A stretch of 57,509 nucleotides of DNA from JBDTNL01 sp039933785 (GCA_039933785.1 JBDTNL010000019.1:1-57509), one strand, 5' to 3'. Shown: positions 46,320-55,660, counted from the first letter of the stretch. The notes: generated by a model not told the origin, from the sequence alone. Numbers and translations are program-made.

Positions 46320-47825
46320 ATGACTTCGAGGGCGACGAGCCGCACGGCGTGTGCGGGACTTGCGATGGTCGCAAGTTTCGCGCTGCTGATGTGCTCCCGT
46401 CGCCCCGCGCACGACCGGCCGCTGCGAATTGCGATCCACAGCGAGCCGCACTCGCTCGATCCCCATCTGCAGAACGAGACTCTCACCTTCGGATTCCTGC
46501 GCAACATCTTCGAAGGCCTCACCGGTTTCAACGGCGACATGGTGTTGGTGCCGACCCTCGCCGAGAGCTGGGACAACCCGAGCGACACGGTGTGGCGGTT
46601 CCACCTCCGGCGCGACGTGCGCTTCCACGACGGCCGGCCGCTGACCGCGCAGGACGTGGTGTTCAGCCTCGAGCGCGCCCGTCACCCGCGCGCCAGCACG
46701 AACTTCGGCAGCTACCTCGTCGCCGTCGATACTCTGCGCACGATCGACCCGCACACGATCGAGATCACGACCCGCCAGCCCTACCCGATCCTGCTCAACA
46801 AGCTCACCTTCGTGCTTATCGTTCCCGACGGATCGCCGGACACCATCGTGGAACCGATCGGCACTGGACCCTACCGCCTGACTCCGCGCGTTCCCGGGCA
46901 ACCACTGAGGCTCGAGGCGTTCAAAGACTATTGGGGTCACTCGCCGGCCGAGACGCCGGTGGACTTCGCGGCCGTACCGGATCATGCGGCCCGACTCCGG
47001 CAGCTCGCCAGCGGAGAGATCGACATCGCCCAGGACCCGACGCCGGCCGAGGCCGCGGAGCTTCTTCGAGCCCAGTCCAAGGTCCGCGTGCTGGAGCGCG
47101 ACAGCCTGCTGGTGGTCTACCTGCAGATGCACCCCGGCAAGCCACCGTTCGACGACCGGCGGGTGCGCGAAGCGGTTCGTCTGGCGCTCGATCGACAGCC
47201 CATCGTCGAGCGCTCGCTCGGCGGCCGTGGCCTGGTCCTGGCGCAGATGGTGGGGCGCAACACCTTTGGCTACGACGAGTCGATCCGCGCTCCAGCCCGC
47301 GATCTGCCGCGGGCGCGCGCGTTGCTCGGCGAGGTGGGGTATCCCCAAGGCATCGATGTCGAGCTCGAGTTTCGCGCCGGCCGCGAAGCCACCGAGATCC
47401 AGCGTCAGTTGGGCGAAGCGGGCATCCGCGTCCGGCTCGTGGAACGCTCCTGGGCCGAGATGTTCCCGCGCTTGCTCACTCGCCAGGTGCCCTTCTACCT
47501 CGGAGCGCTGCTCGACCCCTCGGCCGACGCCAGCGACTTCTTCGACGCCGTAGCGCACACCCGCCAGGCGGCGACCGGCTACGGCGACAACAACACCTGT
47601 GACTACAGCAATCCAGCGCTCGACATCCTGATCGAGAGCAGCGGCACCACGCTCGACATGAGGACTCGGCGCGAGATGCTGTCGCGCGCCATGAGGACGG
47701 CGCTCGACGACGCCATCTTCGTGCCCTTGTATTCGCCATCGGTGCTCTTCGCGGTCAGGGACTACGTGGTCTGGAAGCCCCGCCTCGACAGCCTGGTGCT
47801 GGCCGCTGACATTCAGCGGCGCTAA
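46320..47825 (+). CDS. Peptide/solute-binding lipoprotein (SBP family 5)
   Basis: About 501 residues. Periplasmic binding component of an oligopeptide-type ABC importer. A signal peptide ends near FALLMC, a non-canonical lipobox. The family 5 signature spans LRIAIHSEPHSLDPHL, VPTLAESWDN and WRFHLRRDVRFHDGRPLTAQDVVFSLERA. The ATG at 46320 has GGAGG six bases upstream; the ATG six bases earlier touches the Shine-Dalgarno and is less likely. No permease or ATPase genes follow, so it is an orphan binding protein. Confidence 0.88.
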   Translation: MTSRATSRTACAGLAMVASFALLMCSRRPAHDRPLRIAIHSEPHSLDPHLQNETLTFGFLRNIFEGLTGFNGDMVLVPTLAESWDNPSDTVWRFHLRRDVRFHDGRPLTAQDVVFSLERARHPRASTNFGSYLVAVDTLRTIDPHTIEITTRQPYPILLNKLTFVLIVPDGSPDTIVEPIGTGPYRLTPRVPGQPLRLEAFKDYWGHSPAETPVDFAAVPDHAARLRQLASGEIDIAQDPTPAEAAELLRAQSKVRVLERDSLLVVYLQMHPGKPPFDDRRVREAVRLALDRQPIVERSLGGRGLVLAQMVGRNTFGYDESIRAPARDLPRARALLGEVGYPQGIDVELEFRAGREATEIQRQLGEAGIRVRLVERSWAEMFPRLLTRQVPFYLGALLDPSADASDFFDAVAHTRQAATGYGDNNTCDYSNPALDILIESSGTTLDMRTRREMLSRAMRTALDDAIFVPLYSPSVLFAVRDYVVWKPRLDSLVLAADIQRR

Positions 47826-47846
47826 GCCCGACGGGTGATCCGGGTC

Positions 47847-48719
47847 CTAGCCGGGCGAGCGGAACGGCAGGCCGGTGATGATCGAAGCAACCACGGCAGC
47901 GACCGTTGCCAGCAAGCAAGCGATCGCCAACAGGTGGTGATCGCCGCGCTCGGGATGCAGCGGATCCAACCAGCGCGCCATCACCCAACCGCCCAGATAG
48001 CCGCCGAGGTGGGCCCAGTTGTCGACTCCAGGAAGGATGAATCCGGAGACGAACAACGCCGCCGCCCAAGTCCAAGCCTGCTGGCCCAGTCCGCGGCTGC
48101 CTGCCCGCTTGCCGTAGTACACCAGCGCGCCGAGCAGGCCGAAGATCGCCGCCGAAGCGCCGACCGTGAACCCCGCACCATGCAGGAATCGGGGCAAAAA
48201 TGGCAGGTAGTGCCCCGCCGCCGAGCTCAGCAGGAAGCCGCACACGGAAGCGACGGTGTAGATGATCATCGCCCGGCCCGTCCCGTAGAGCGCCGCGACG
48301 GCCGGTCCGAGCTGGCGCAGCCACATCATGTTGAAGAGCACGTGGAGCAAACTGCCGTGTAGATATCCGGCGCTGAGCACGGTCCACCAGCGGCCGAATT
48401 CGAAGACCGGAATGGCGCCGCTCGAGCCGAGCAGGAAGAGGCTGAAGTTGCCCGGCGACAGCATCGAGAAGATGCTGCCGAAACCGATCGCACCCGGGTC
48501 GATCGCCAGGCTGGCGAGGTAGAGCAACACGCAAACCCCGATCACGATCTTGTCGAAGGCGGCGTCGATCCCCCAGCGCCGCAAAGCCGGCGCGAATCCC
48601 CACAGGCCGGGATTCTTACGCCCGCAGTTCAGGCATTCCTTGTCGTTCACGCCCACCAGCCGGCCACAGTTGGGGCAGACCACCGAGCCCGAGCGCGCCC
48701 TTCCGAATCGTTCCAACAT
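47847..48719 (-). CDS. Rhomboid-family serine protease with N-terminal zinc ribbon
   Basis: 290 residues. An N-terminal zinc ribbon (C15, C18, C29, C32) is followed by a six-helix rhomboid core. The catalytic Ser is S189 (VGASAAIFG) and the His is H237 (NWAHLGG). The oxyanion region is HVLFNMMWL with H126 and N130. It cleaves membrane proteins within the bilayer; the substrate is unknown. The ribbon may bind a partner. The start is set by TAGAGT eight bases upstream. Confidence 0.9.
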   Translation of the reverse strand: MLERFGRARSGSVVCPNCGRLVGVNDKECLNCGRKNPGLWGFAPALRRWGIDAAFDKIVIGVCVLLYLASLAIDPGAIGFGSIFSMLSPGNFSLFLLGSSGAIPVFEFGRWWTVLSAGYLHGSLLHVLFNMMWLRQLGPAVAALYGTGRAMIIYTVASVCGFLLSSAAGHYLPFLPRFLHGAGFTVGASAAIFGLLGALVYYGKRAGSRGLGQQAWTWAAALFVSGFILPGVDNWAHLGGYLGGWVMARWLDPLHPERGDHHLLAIACLLATVAAVVASIITGLPFRSPG

Positions 48720-48727
48720 GGCTGGCG

Positions 48728-48733
48728 ACTCTA
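48728..48733 (-). promoter_or_regulatory. -10 box TAGAGT, leaderless type, for the rhomboid gene
   Basis: TAGAGT on the minus strand, with TGG before it (extended -10), eight bases from the ATG at 48719. The gap to the divergent response-regulator gene is 43 bp, so the two promoters overlap. Confidence 0.5.
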
Positions 48734-48748
48734 CCAGCCGAAGTGCCC

Positions 48749-48754
48749 TATGCT
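48749..48754 (+). promoter_or_regulatory. -10 box TATGCT, leaderless type, for the response regulator
   Basis: TATGCT lies eight bases before the GTG at 48763. No Shine-Dalgarno is present. Confidence 0.5.
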
Positions 48755-48762
48755 GGCGCACC

Positions 48763-49470
48763 GTGACGCGAACTGCGATCCTGATCGTCGAGGACGACAC
48801 CAAGACCGCGGCGACGCTGCGGCTGTATCTCGAGAACGCCGGCCACACCGTCGAGCACGTGGCCGATGGCGGCGACGCCATGGCGGCCTTCCGTCGTCAG
48901 GCGCCGAGCCTCGTGCTGCTCGATCTGATGCTGCCGGGCAGGAACGGCCTCGACCTCTGCCGGGCCATTCGTTCGACCTCCTCGACGCCGGTGATCCTGC
49001 TCACCGCGCGTTCGACCGAGGAGGACAAGCTCCGCGGGCTCGGCCTCGGCGCCGATGACTACATCACCAAGCCGTTCAGTCCGCGTGAAGTGGTCGCACG
49101 TGTCGAGGCCGTGTTGCGTCGCACGGCCGGCGGCGGCGGTGAGCTAATCCAATGCGGTGCGCTGCGCCTGGATCTGGAACGCCACGAGGCGCGCCTTAGC
49201 GATCGCGCGCTAGCCCTCACGCCCGCCGAGTTCCGCGTCCTGACGCAGCTCGCCCGGCGACCGGGACGCGTTTGGAGCCGCGACGAGATCACCGAGCAGG
49301 CTCTCGGCGAAAGCGACTCGTCACCGCGCGCCATCGACGTGCACGTGGTCAACCTACGGCGCAAGCTGGCGCAGGGCGCAAAATCTCCGGGCGGCGTGCC
49401 GAGCATCGAGACCGTGTACGGCGTGGGGTATCGCTTGCGCGCGATGACCGACGATGAGAACAATGCGTAG
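48763..49470 (+). CDS. OmpR/PhoB-family response regulator
   Basis: 235 residues. The receiver domain has the acidic pair ED-D near residue 10, phospho-acceptor D54 (LLDLMLPG), T/A at TAR and K103 (ITKPFSP). The winged-helix DNA-binding domain (LTPAEFRVLTQLARRPGRVWSR ... AIDVHVVNLRRKL ... VYGVGYRL) completes it. The GTG start fits the receiver. It overlaps the sensor kinase gene by 17 bp, so the two form a cognate pair. Confidence 0.95.
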   Translation: MTRTAILIVEDDTKTAATLRLYLENAGHTVEHVADGGDAMAAFRRQAPSLVLLDLMLPGRNGLDLCRAIRSTSSTPVILLTARSTEEDKLRGLGLGADDYITKPFSPREVVARVEAVLRRTAGGGGELIQCGALRLDLERHEARLSDRALALTPAEFRVLTQLARRPGRVWSRDEITEQALGESDSSPRAIDVHVVNLRRKLAQGAKSPGGVPSIETVYGVGYRLRAMTDDENNA

Positions 49471-50902
49471 CCTGCGCAGCCGCCTCCTCGCCTACGGATT
49501 CGGCGTCGCGGGCGCGGCCATCGCCGTGCTCGCCCTGGTGCTGGCGCGCGGCGCCGGGCGAGAGGTCAGGCAGTTCGTGCTCGCCGAGACCGTGCTCGAT
49601 CGTGGAGTCGCGGTCGAGACCGACGACTTGGTTGCCGCCGTCGAGGACCACCTGCGCAGCGGCGGCACACTCGCCGGCGCTGGCCCGGCCCTCTCGCGCC
49701 TGGCGCATGGCCGCAGAGTCCTGCTCCTCGACGAGACGCTGCGCGTCGAGGCCGCCGAGCCGGCGAACGAAATCGACACCAGCCTCTCGATCCTTCCCGA
49801 CGGCGGCCTGCGGGTCGAGACCCACGCCGACGGCATCGTGCAGGTCGAGATCCTGCGCGGTCCGCTGCCGGCGCTCCGCGGCGCCGACGGCCGAACCGCC
49901 GGACACCTCCTGATGCTGCCGGGCCCTCCCCCGCCCTCGCCTCCACAGCAAGCCGAACGCCTGGTGAACTCGATGGGCCGTTGGCTCCTCTGGGCGGCGC
50001 TTTCGGCGGTCCTGGTGGCGCTCGGGCTCGGCGTATGGATCGCCAGCCGTATCTCCCGACCCATCGAAGCCCTCACCCGCGCCGCCGAGCGCCTGCGCGC
50101 CGGCCACCACGACGAGCGCGTAGCGACCGAAGCGCCCGGCGAGGTGGCTCAGCTGGCCCGCGCGTTCAATGCGTTGGCGAGCGATCTCGAGCGTGCCGAG
50201 TCTCTGCGGGTGCGTCTCGTGGGCGACGTCGCGCACGAGCTGCGCACGCCGCTCACTCGCCTCCGCGGCCAGGTCGAGGCCCTGCGTGACGGACTGCTGC
50301 CGCTCGATCGCAAGGCCGTCGAGTCGCTCTACGAGGAGGCTCTCCTGCTGTCGCGTCTGGTGGAGGACGTGCAACAGCTGGCGCTCGCCGACGCGGAACG
50401 ACTGCCGCTCCGCCGCGTGCCGATCGATGCCGCGGAGCTGGCCCATCGCGCCGCGGCCGCCGCCAGCGCCCAGGCTAACGCTGCCGGAGTCGAGCTGCTC
50501 GTGGAAGCGGCCTCACCCTGCGCGGCCGAGGCCGATCCCGAGCGCCTGTCGCAAGTGCTCGGCAACCTGATCGCCAACGCGCTCGCCAGCACGCCTAGGG
50601 GAGGTCATGTCGTCCTCGGAGTCCATCCCGCGAGTGGCGGGGACGGAGTCGAGATCTCGGTCACCGACGACGGCAACGGCATTGGCGCCGACCACCTACC
50701 GCAGGTGTTCGAGCGCTTCTACCGGGTCGACGAATCCCGACAGCGGGGCGCGAACGACTCGGGTGGCAGCGGTCTGGGCCTCGCCATCGTGCGCGAGATC
50801 GCGGAGGCGCACGGCGGGTCGGCGACCATCCAAAGTGCCACCGGCCTGGGGACCAAGGTCACCATCGCCCTGCCTCACAGGAAGCTAACAATCCCCGCGT
50901 AA
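49454..50902 (+). CDS. Sensor histidine kinase
   Basis: 482 residues. Two membrane helices (about 12-32 and 176-198) flank an extracytoplasmic domain of about 140 residues with a Pro-rich end. HAMP (about 198-250), the H-box with H261 (DVAHELRTPL), the N-box NLIANAL, G-boxes DDGNGIG and GGSGLGLAIV are all present. Membrane-bound partner of the upstream regulator; the signal is unknown. It overlaps that gene by 17 bp. Confidence 0.95.
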   Translation: MRTMRSLRSRLLAYGFGVAGAAIAVLALVLARGAGREVRQFVLAETVLDRGVAVETDDLVAAVEDHLRSGGTLAGAGPALSRLAHGRRVLLLDETLRVEAAEPANEIDTSLSILPDGGLRVETHADGIVQVEILRGPLPALRGADGRTAGHLLMLPGPPPPSPPQQAERLVNSMGRWLLWAALSAVLVALGLGVWIASRISRPIEALTRAAERLRAGHHDERVATEAPGEVAQLARAFNALASDLERAESLRVRLVGDVAHELRTPLTRLRGQVEALRDGLLPLDRKAVESLYEEALLLSRLVEDVQQLALADAERLPLRRVPIDAAELAHRAAAAASAQANAAGVELLVEAASPCAAEADPERLSQVLGNLIANALASTPRGGHVVLGVHPASGGDGVEISVTDDGNGIGADHLPQVFERFYRVDESRQRGANDSGGSGLGLAIVREIAEAHGGSATIQSATGLGTKVTIALPHRKLTIPA

Positions 50903-50948
50903 CGTTCATCCAGCGGTTCGGCGTCCGATCCGCCTGGAGGCAAACTCG

Positions 50949-52754
50949 ATGTCGAGCTCGTTTTCCCCAAGGGCAATCCGGGTGCAAGCGGTGTTGGCGG
51001 TCCTTGCCCTCTCGGTGTCGATCGCGACTCAGCCGCTAAGTGCGATCGTGATGCGCCACGACCGTGACGACGCCGCCTACCGCGAGCTCGGGGCGCGCTA
51101 TCCGTCGGTGGGTCACTTCGGGAAGACCGGCAGCGGCGTGTTGATCGCGCCGCGCTGGGTGCTCACCGCGGCTCACGTGGCGCGCGCGGTCGGCGAGCGG
51201 AAGCTGAGCTTCGACGTTGCTGGCGTTACGATCGCCACCGGGCGCGTACTCCTCCACCCCCAGTGGCACGACGGCGGCGCCAAGGATCTCGGTCTCGTGG
51301 AGCTCGACCAGTCGACCGAAGGCACCGCGACGATTCCGCCATGCGGCAGCGAACCAGCCGTAGGCGACCTCATGAGCCTTGCCGGCTGGGGCGATCCGGG
51401 CAACGGACAGAACGGACCTCGGGCAGCGAGTCCGGCGCTTCGAGCGGCGAGCAACCGGGTGCAGCGAATCGACGCGGACTGGATCGTCTTCGGCTTCGAG
51501 GCGCCTCCGGCCGGTGAAACTCTCGAGGGCGTGAGCGGCCCGGGCGACAGCGGCGGCCCGGCGATTTCAACGTCCGAGCCGGCGTGCGTCGCAGGAATCA
51601 GCGTGTGGGGCGACGGCCAAGGCCGCGGGCCCGGGCGCTATGGATCGGAAGACGGCTACGCGCGGGTGGCGTCCGAACGGCAGTGGATTCTCGACACCAT
51701 CGCCGAGCTCGAAGTGGCTCAGCCAGTCTCTGATTCAGTGCCTAATTCGGCGCCCGGTTCGGTAGCCGAGGCCGCGGCCCTGCGCCAGATCGCTAGCCTC
51801 GCCGCCGCGGCCGAGGCGAGCGGCGAATTCTCCGGCGTGGTCCTCCTCGAGCGTCACCACAGGATCGCGCTGGCGAAGGGGTTCGGTTTCGCCGAGCGTT
51901 CGTTCGCGGCACCGATTTCGCCAGACACCAAGTTCAATCTCGGCTCGGTCAACAAGCTCTTCACCACCGTCGCCATCGCGCAACTCGCGGCGGCAGGGCG
52001 CCTGAAGCTCGACGACACCGTCGCCCGCCTGCTCCCCGACTACCCGAACCGCGGCGTGGCAGCCTCTATTACCGTGCGGCAACTGCTCGACCATTCGTCC
52101 GGAATGGGCGATTTCTTCCCCGGCATGCGACGGCTCGGGCTTGAGAAGGGCATGCGCACACTCTCCGACTATCTGCCGTCGTTCGTCGACGACCCGTTGC
52201 AGTTTCCAGCCGGAAGCGAGCATCGATACTCCAACTCCGGCTTCGTGGTTCTCGGCCTGATCATCGAGCGACTGAGCGGCGAGAGCTACTACGACTATGT
52301 CGCGCACCACCTGTTCGAACCCGCCGGAATGCAGGACACCGCGAGCTATGAAGTCGACGAAGCCACTCCTCAGCGCGCCGTCGGGTACACGCAAGAGGGC
52401 GGGAGGGGTCTGCGTGCGAACCTCTACCGGCTGCCGGCGCGCGGCTCCTCGGCCGGCGGCGGGTACTCGACGGCGCTCGATCTGCAGCGATTCTCCGCCG
52501 CGCTGCGGGCGGGCAAGCTGCTCGATCCCACCTGGGCTTCGTGGATCCTGAACGGCATGCCGGCGGGCGATCCACCCGTCGAAACGCGCGTCACCGGCGC
52601 GCGCGCCGTGGCCGGCGGCGCCGATGGCATCAACGCGGTCTTCGAAATCGACGCCGACGACCAAGGCACGTTGGTGGTTCTGGCGAATCTGGATCCTCCG
52701 GCCGCCGAGGCGCTGGCGCAGGCGATCCAGGGCGTGCTGCGGCGACTTCGCTAG
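50949..52754 (+). CDS. Secreted fusion of trypsin-like protease and beta-lactamase-fold hydrolase
   Basis: 601 residues with a signal peptide (about 1-32, ending LSA). Residues about 36-250 are a trypsin-type domain with a full triad: H76 (LTAAHVA), D113 (AKDLGLVEL) and S201 (GPGDSGGPA). After a Ser/Pro linker (about 258-270), residues 275-600 form a class C beta-lactamase/esterase-like domain with S333 and K336 (GSVNK, the SxxK motif) and Y427-x-N429 (YSN). Each half looks catalytically complete. A GGAGG eight bases before the ATG supports the start. It is 46 bp downstream of the kinase, so it may belong to that operon. The stop codon shares CTAG with the convergent deaminase gene. Confidence 0.88.
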   Translation: MSSSFSPRAIRVQAVLAVLALSVSIATQPLSAIVMRHDRDDAAYRELGARYPSVGHFGKTGSGVLIAPRWVLTAAHVARAVGERKLSFDVAGVTIATGRVLLHPQWHDGGAKDLGLVELDQSTEGTATIPPCGSEPAVGDLMSLAGWGDPGNGQNGPRAASPALRAASNRVQRIDADWIVFGFEAPPAGETLEGVSGPGDSGGPAISTSEPACVAGISVWGDGQGRGPGRYGSEDGYARVASERQWILDTIAELEVAQPVSDSVPNSAPGSVAEAAALRQIASLAAAAEASGEFSGVVLLERHHRIALAKGFGFAERSFAAPISPDTKFNLGSVNKLFTTVAIAQLAAAGRLKLDDTVARLLPDYPNRGVAASITVRQLLDHSSGMGDFFPGMRRLGLEKGMRTLSDYLPSFVDDPLQFPAGSEHRYSNSGFVVLGLIIERLSGESYYDYVAHHLFEPAGMQDTASYEVDEATPQRAVGYTQEGGRGLRANLYRLPARGSSAGGGYSTALDLQRFSAALRAGKLLDPTWASWILNGMPAGDPPVETRVTGARAVAGGADGINAVFEIDADDQGTLVVLANLDPPAAEALAQAIQGVLRRLR

Positions 52755-54133
52755 ATCCGTCGAGTCGGTCCGAGGTCGAGCCCCGAGCGCCGCACCAGAT
52801 CGCGCAGGCATCGATCGGCTTGCCGACGAATCTCGGCGAGGTCGAGCCGGGTCAGGCGGCCGTCCTCGACCTGCAACTCGCCGCCGACCAACACGTGCTT
52901 CACGCTGGCGCGCGAAGCCCCGAAGGCGACCAAGTCGTGAAGGTCGGCCTGCGGCGCGCACCACATCTCGGGGCGTTCCATCGAGAGCACGAGAATGTCG
53001 GCGCGCTTGCCGACTTCGAGCGAGCCGATCTCCCTTCCGAGGCCGATCGCGGTCGCGCCCTCGCTGGTCGCCAGCCGCAGCGCGTCGAGACCGCCCAGCG
53101 CGCCGGGGCCGTGTTGAACGCTCTGCAGCAATGCGGCGAGGCGAAGCTCTTCGAACGCATCCAGATCGTTGTTGCACGCCGCCCCGTCGGCGCCGATGCC
53201 CACCGGCACTCCGGCGGCGCGGATCGCCAAGACCGGCGCGATGCCCGAGCCCAACTTGAGGTTCGAGCCTGGGCAATGGACCACGCTGAAACGCCCGCCG
53301 CGCACGCGATGCAAGTGGCCGGCATCGAGCCAGACGCCATGCGCGACCCGGAAATCGGTCGCCAGGATGCCAGCGTCCGCGAAATATTCGATCTCGTCCC
53401 GGCCGTTTTTGAGCGCTCGCACCAGCTCGGTCTCGTCGCGCTGCTCGAGCGCGTGGGTGTGCACCGGCCAGCCGTGGCGCTCGGCGAGATCGCGCACTCC
53501 GCTCCACAGGGCGTCCGAGCCGCTGAGGATGAAGCGCGGACAGAGCGCGTAACTGAGCCGTCCGTCGCCGGCGCCGTCGAAGAGCCGACCGAGCGACTCG
53601 GTGTCGGCGAGCGTTCTGTCCGTGGCCTCCGCCAAGGCGGGCGGCAGAGCATCGCCCGCGTCCATCAAGCACTTGCCGGCGACGGCACGAATCCCTGAAT
53701 CGACCAGCGCGCGAAGCAGTCCCTGGGCGCCGGGGCCGATACCGATGTCCTGGATCGCCGTCGTACCGCTCAGTAGACACTCGGCGGCGCCGAGCATGGC
53801 GCCCCAGTACGCACTCTCCTCGTCGTGCGCCGCCTCGAGCGGCCAGATCCGCTCGCGCAGCCACGCCAGCAAGCGTCGCTGTTCGGCCAGGCCGCGAAAT
53901 AGCGTTTGACCGAGATGCATGTGCCCCTGGACCAAACCCGGCAACACCAGGCAGCCGCTCACGTCGACCACCCGCGCCGAGGCATTCGAGCTGCTCGCGG
54001 GTGGCTGGTCGCCGAACCCCAGGATCTTGCCGTCGGCCAGCCACACGTCGGTCGCCGGCAGGACAGCCGCGTCGGCACCCAGGGTCATCACGGTGCCGCC
54101 GCGAAGTCGGATCATGCCGTTCATGCCGATCAC
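52751..54133 (-). CDS. Metal-dependent amidohydrolase/deaminase (AtzB/SsnA-like)
   Basis: 460 residues of the cyclic-nucleotide/guanine-deaminase-type amidohydrolases. The metal motif HxH is in VQGHMHLGQ, with further ligands HTHALE, a His in VAHGVWL and an Asp in GIGADGAACNN. Related enzymes deaminate 8-oxoguanine, 5'-deoxyadenosine, hydroxyatrazine or similar rings. The exact substrate is unknown. The GTG start overlaps the stop of the upstream gene (GTGA), so the two are translationally coupled. Confidence 0.88.
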   Translation of the reverse strand: MIGMNGMIRLRGGTVMTLGADAAVLPATDVWLADGKILGFGDQPPASSSNASARVVDVSGCLVLPGLVQGHMHLGQTLFRGLAEQRRLLAWLRERIWPLEAAHDEESAYWGAMLGAAECLLSGTTAIQDIGIGPGAQGLLRALVDSGIRAVAGKCLMDAGDALPPALAEATDRTLADTESLGRLFDGAGDGRLSYALCPRFILSGSDALWSGVRDLAERHGWPVHTHALEQRDETELVRALKNGRDEIEYFADAGILATDFRVAHGVWLDAGHLHRVRGGRFSVVHCPGSNLKLGSGIAPVLAIRAAGVPVGIGADGAACNNDLDAFEELRLAALLQSVQHGPGALGGLDALRLATSEGATAIGLGREIGSLEVGKRADILVLSMERPEMWCAPQADLHDLVAFGASRASVKHVLVGGELQVEDGRLTRLDLAEIRRQADRCLRDLVRRSGLDLGPTRRI

Positions 54134-55605
54134 GAACCACCCCCATCCTCAAAATGAAAATCACCGTGCGCGCGGGCAAATCCTTCGATCGACTCCGGCA
54201 GCTCGAGCTGCCACGAGACCCGCAGACGCACCGGGCGGGTCTCGGTCACGCGACCGCGCTCGACCGCGCGCGGCATCTCGACCCGCAACACCCGGAGCCC
54301 CGGCAGAGTGAGCGCGCGCGCCATGATCTCGGGCGGCAGCACCAGCGGGTAGCTCGCCCGCAGCGGTACCCGAGCGACCGAAGTCTCGACCTCGATATCC
54401 ATCTTGACCTCTCGCGCGCCGAATCCGAGGCCGATCCCGTCCTCGTCGGCGACCAGTCGCAACGGCAGCTGCTGCACGGCTGAAGGCCTGACCTTGAACG
54501 GCAGCGCGAACGATACGCCGAAGAGCCGCGCCTCGGCGGTGCCGGCGAATCGACCATTCAGCGCCACGTCCAACCCGAGCTCGTGCTCGACCAGCGTGGT
54601 CCTACAACCGACGATGTCGATCACCCCGGCGACGTTCCGCAGATCGAGGTGGTTGTCGAACGCCATGCCGAACAGCCGCCCCTGGTTCTGCCAGAGGCGC
54701 GGCAGACGGTCGACCGTGATCTGGATATCGGTCGTCGGCCGCGTCGCCGAAGCCAGCAGCTCGGCCAGGAACGGCAGCCGTACGGCGAGCTCCAGACCGG
54801 TTGGCGGCGCCGCCAACCGGGACGCCGTTGGGTCGCTGGCACCGCGCGCGCTCTCGACGACCAGTCCGACACGTTCCTGATCGAACAGCGCCAGGACTCG
54901 CCGGCCCGCGAGGTCCCAGGTGCGCGGGGGCACCTGGATGCGAATGCCCGCCTTGCCGAGAGCCTTGTGCTCCTTGGCCGGTTCTCCCGCGGCGCGCGCC
55001 GGACGATCGCCAGGTGTCTTGAGGCCGATGGGCAGCGGGAAATCGTGGATGGCGAGCTGACGCTGCATCCGCAAGGTGAGGATCGGCGCCAGGAAGCGAT
55101 TGAAGAACCGCCACTGCGCCAAGGGACGCGCCTCGGCGACGCGAAAGTGAAGGACGCACTCGTTCTCGGCCGTGACGCGCGCGAAGGCGTAGTAGCGAAT
55201 CTCGATCGGGCCGTCGTACAGACCCCAGCGCCAGTCGAACTGCGCTTGCGCGATGACCTCCGCATGCCCATGTTCGAAATGGGTCGCCAGGCTGTCGATG
55301 CGAAACCGATTGCCCCGGCGAGTGAGCTGGCTATAACCCTGGAACTCAGCGAGCACGCGCTCGACCAGTTTCGCCGAGGCTTCGGCCACCAGGTCGTAGC
55401 GGCCGTCGTGGAGCAGTTTCTCCGCTTGGTCGGTGCCGACACGCGATTCCTCGACCATCGCAGCCAGGACTCGCTCGCTCTCCGCCAGCTGTGCCACCGC
55501 GATCGAGCGCCAGGCAGCTAGCGCCAGTGGAAGGCCCCCCAGCAGAAGCACCGCGACGCCCCAGAACAGGCGGCGCACGGTGAGCGGACCAAGACCGGCG
55601 GGCAT
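54130..55605 (-). CDS. Unrecognised membrane-anchored protein
   Basis: 491 residues. One N-terminal hydrophobic segment (about 12-31, FWGVAVLLLGGLPLALAAW) could be a signal anchor. The rest is beta-strand-rich and contains no enzyme motif that I recognise; paired stretches such as ELAVRLPFLAELLA and VALNGRFAGTAEARLF suggest repeated beta modules, as in periplasmic lipid-binding proteins. A His- and Cys-poor sequence argues against a metalloenzyme. Translationally coupled to the downstream deaminase gene. Preceded by GACAAT six bases from the ATG. Confidence 0.7.
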   Translation of the reverse strand: MPAGLGPLTVRRLFWGVAVLLLGGLPLALAAWRSIAVAQLAESERVLAAMVEESRVGTDQAEKLLHDGRYDLVAEASAKLVERVLAEFQGYSQLTRRGNRFRIDSLATHFEHGHAEVIAQAQFDWRWGLYDGPIEIRYYAFARVTAENECVLHFRVAEARPLAQWRFFNRFLAPILTLRMQRQLAIHDFPLPIGLKTPGDRPARAAGEPAKEHKALGKAGIRIQVPPRTWDLAGRRVLALFDQERVGLVVESARGASDPTASRLAAPPTGLELAVRLPFLAELLASATRPTTDIQITVDRLPRLWQNQGRLFGMAFDNHLDLRNVAGVIDIVGCRTTLVEHELGLDVALNGRFAGTAEARLFGVSFALPFKVRPSAVQQLPLRLVADEDGIGLGFGAREVKMDIEVETSVARVPLRASYPLVLPPEIMARALTLPGLRVLRVEMPRAVERGRVTETRPVRLRVSWQLELPESIEGFARAHGDFHFEDGGGS

Positions 55606-55611
55606 CGCGCC

Positions 55612-55617
55612 ATTGTC
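55612..55617 (-). promoter_or_regulatory. -10 box GACAAT, leaderless type
   Basis: GACAAT on the minus strand, six bases before the ATG at 55605. It is a weaker match to the consensus than its neighbours. Confidence 0.35.
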
Positions 55618-55645
55618 TCAGGTTCCTCCACGAAACCTCGCTGGC

Positions 55646-55651
55646 TATACT
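55646..55651 (+). promoter_or_regulatory. -10 box TATACT, leaderless type, for the acyl-CoA ligase
   Basis: TATACT lies nine bases before a TTG at 55661. It is one of three TATACT boxes with this spacing in the window (also moaA and E1). Confidence 0.5.
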
Positions 55652-55660
55652 CCGCTCAGC

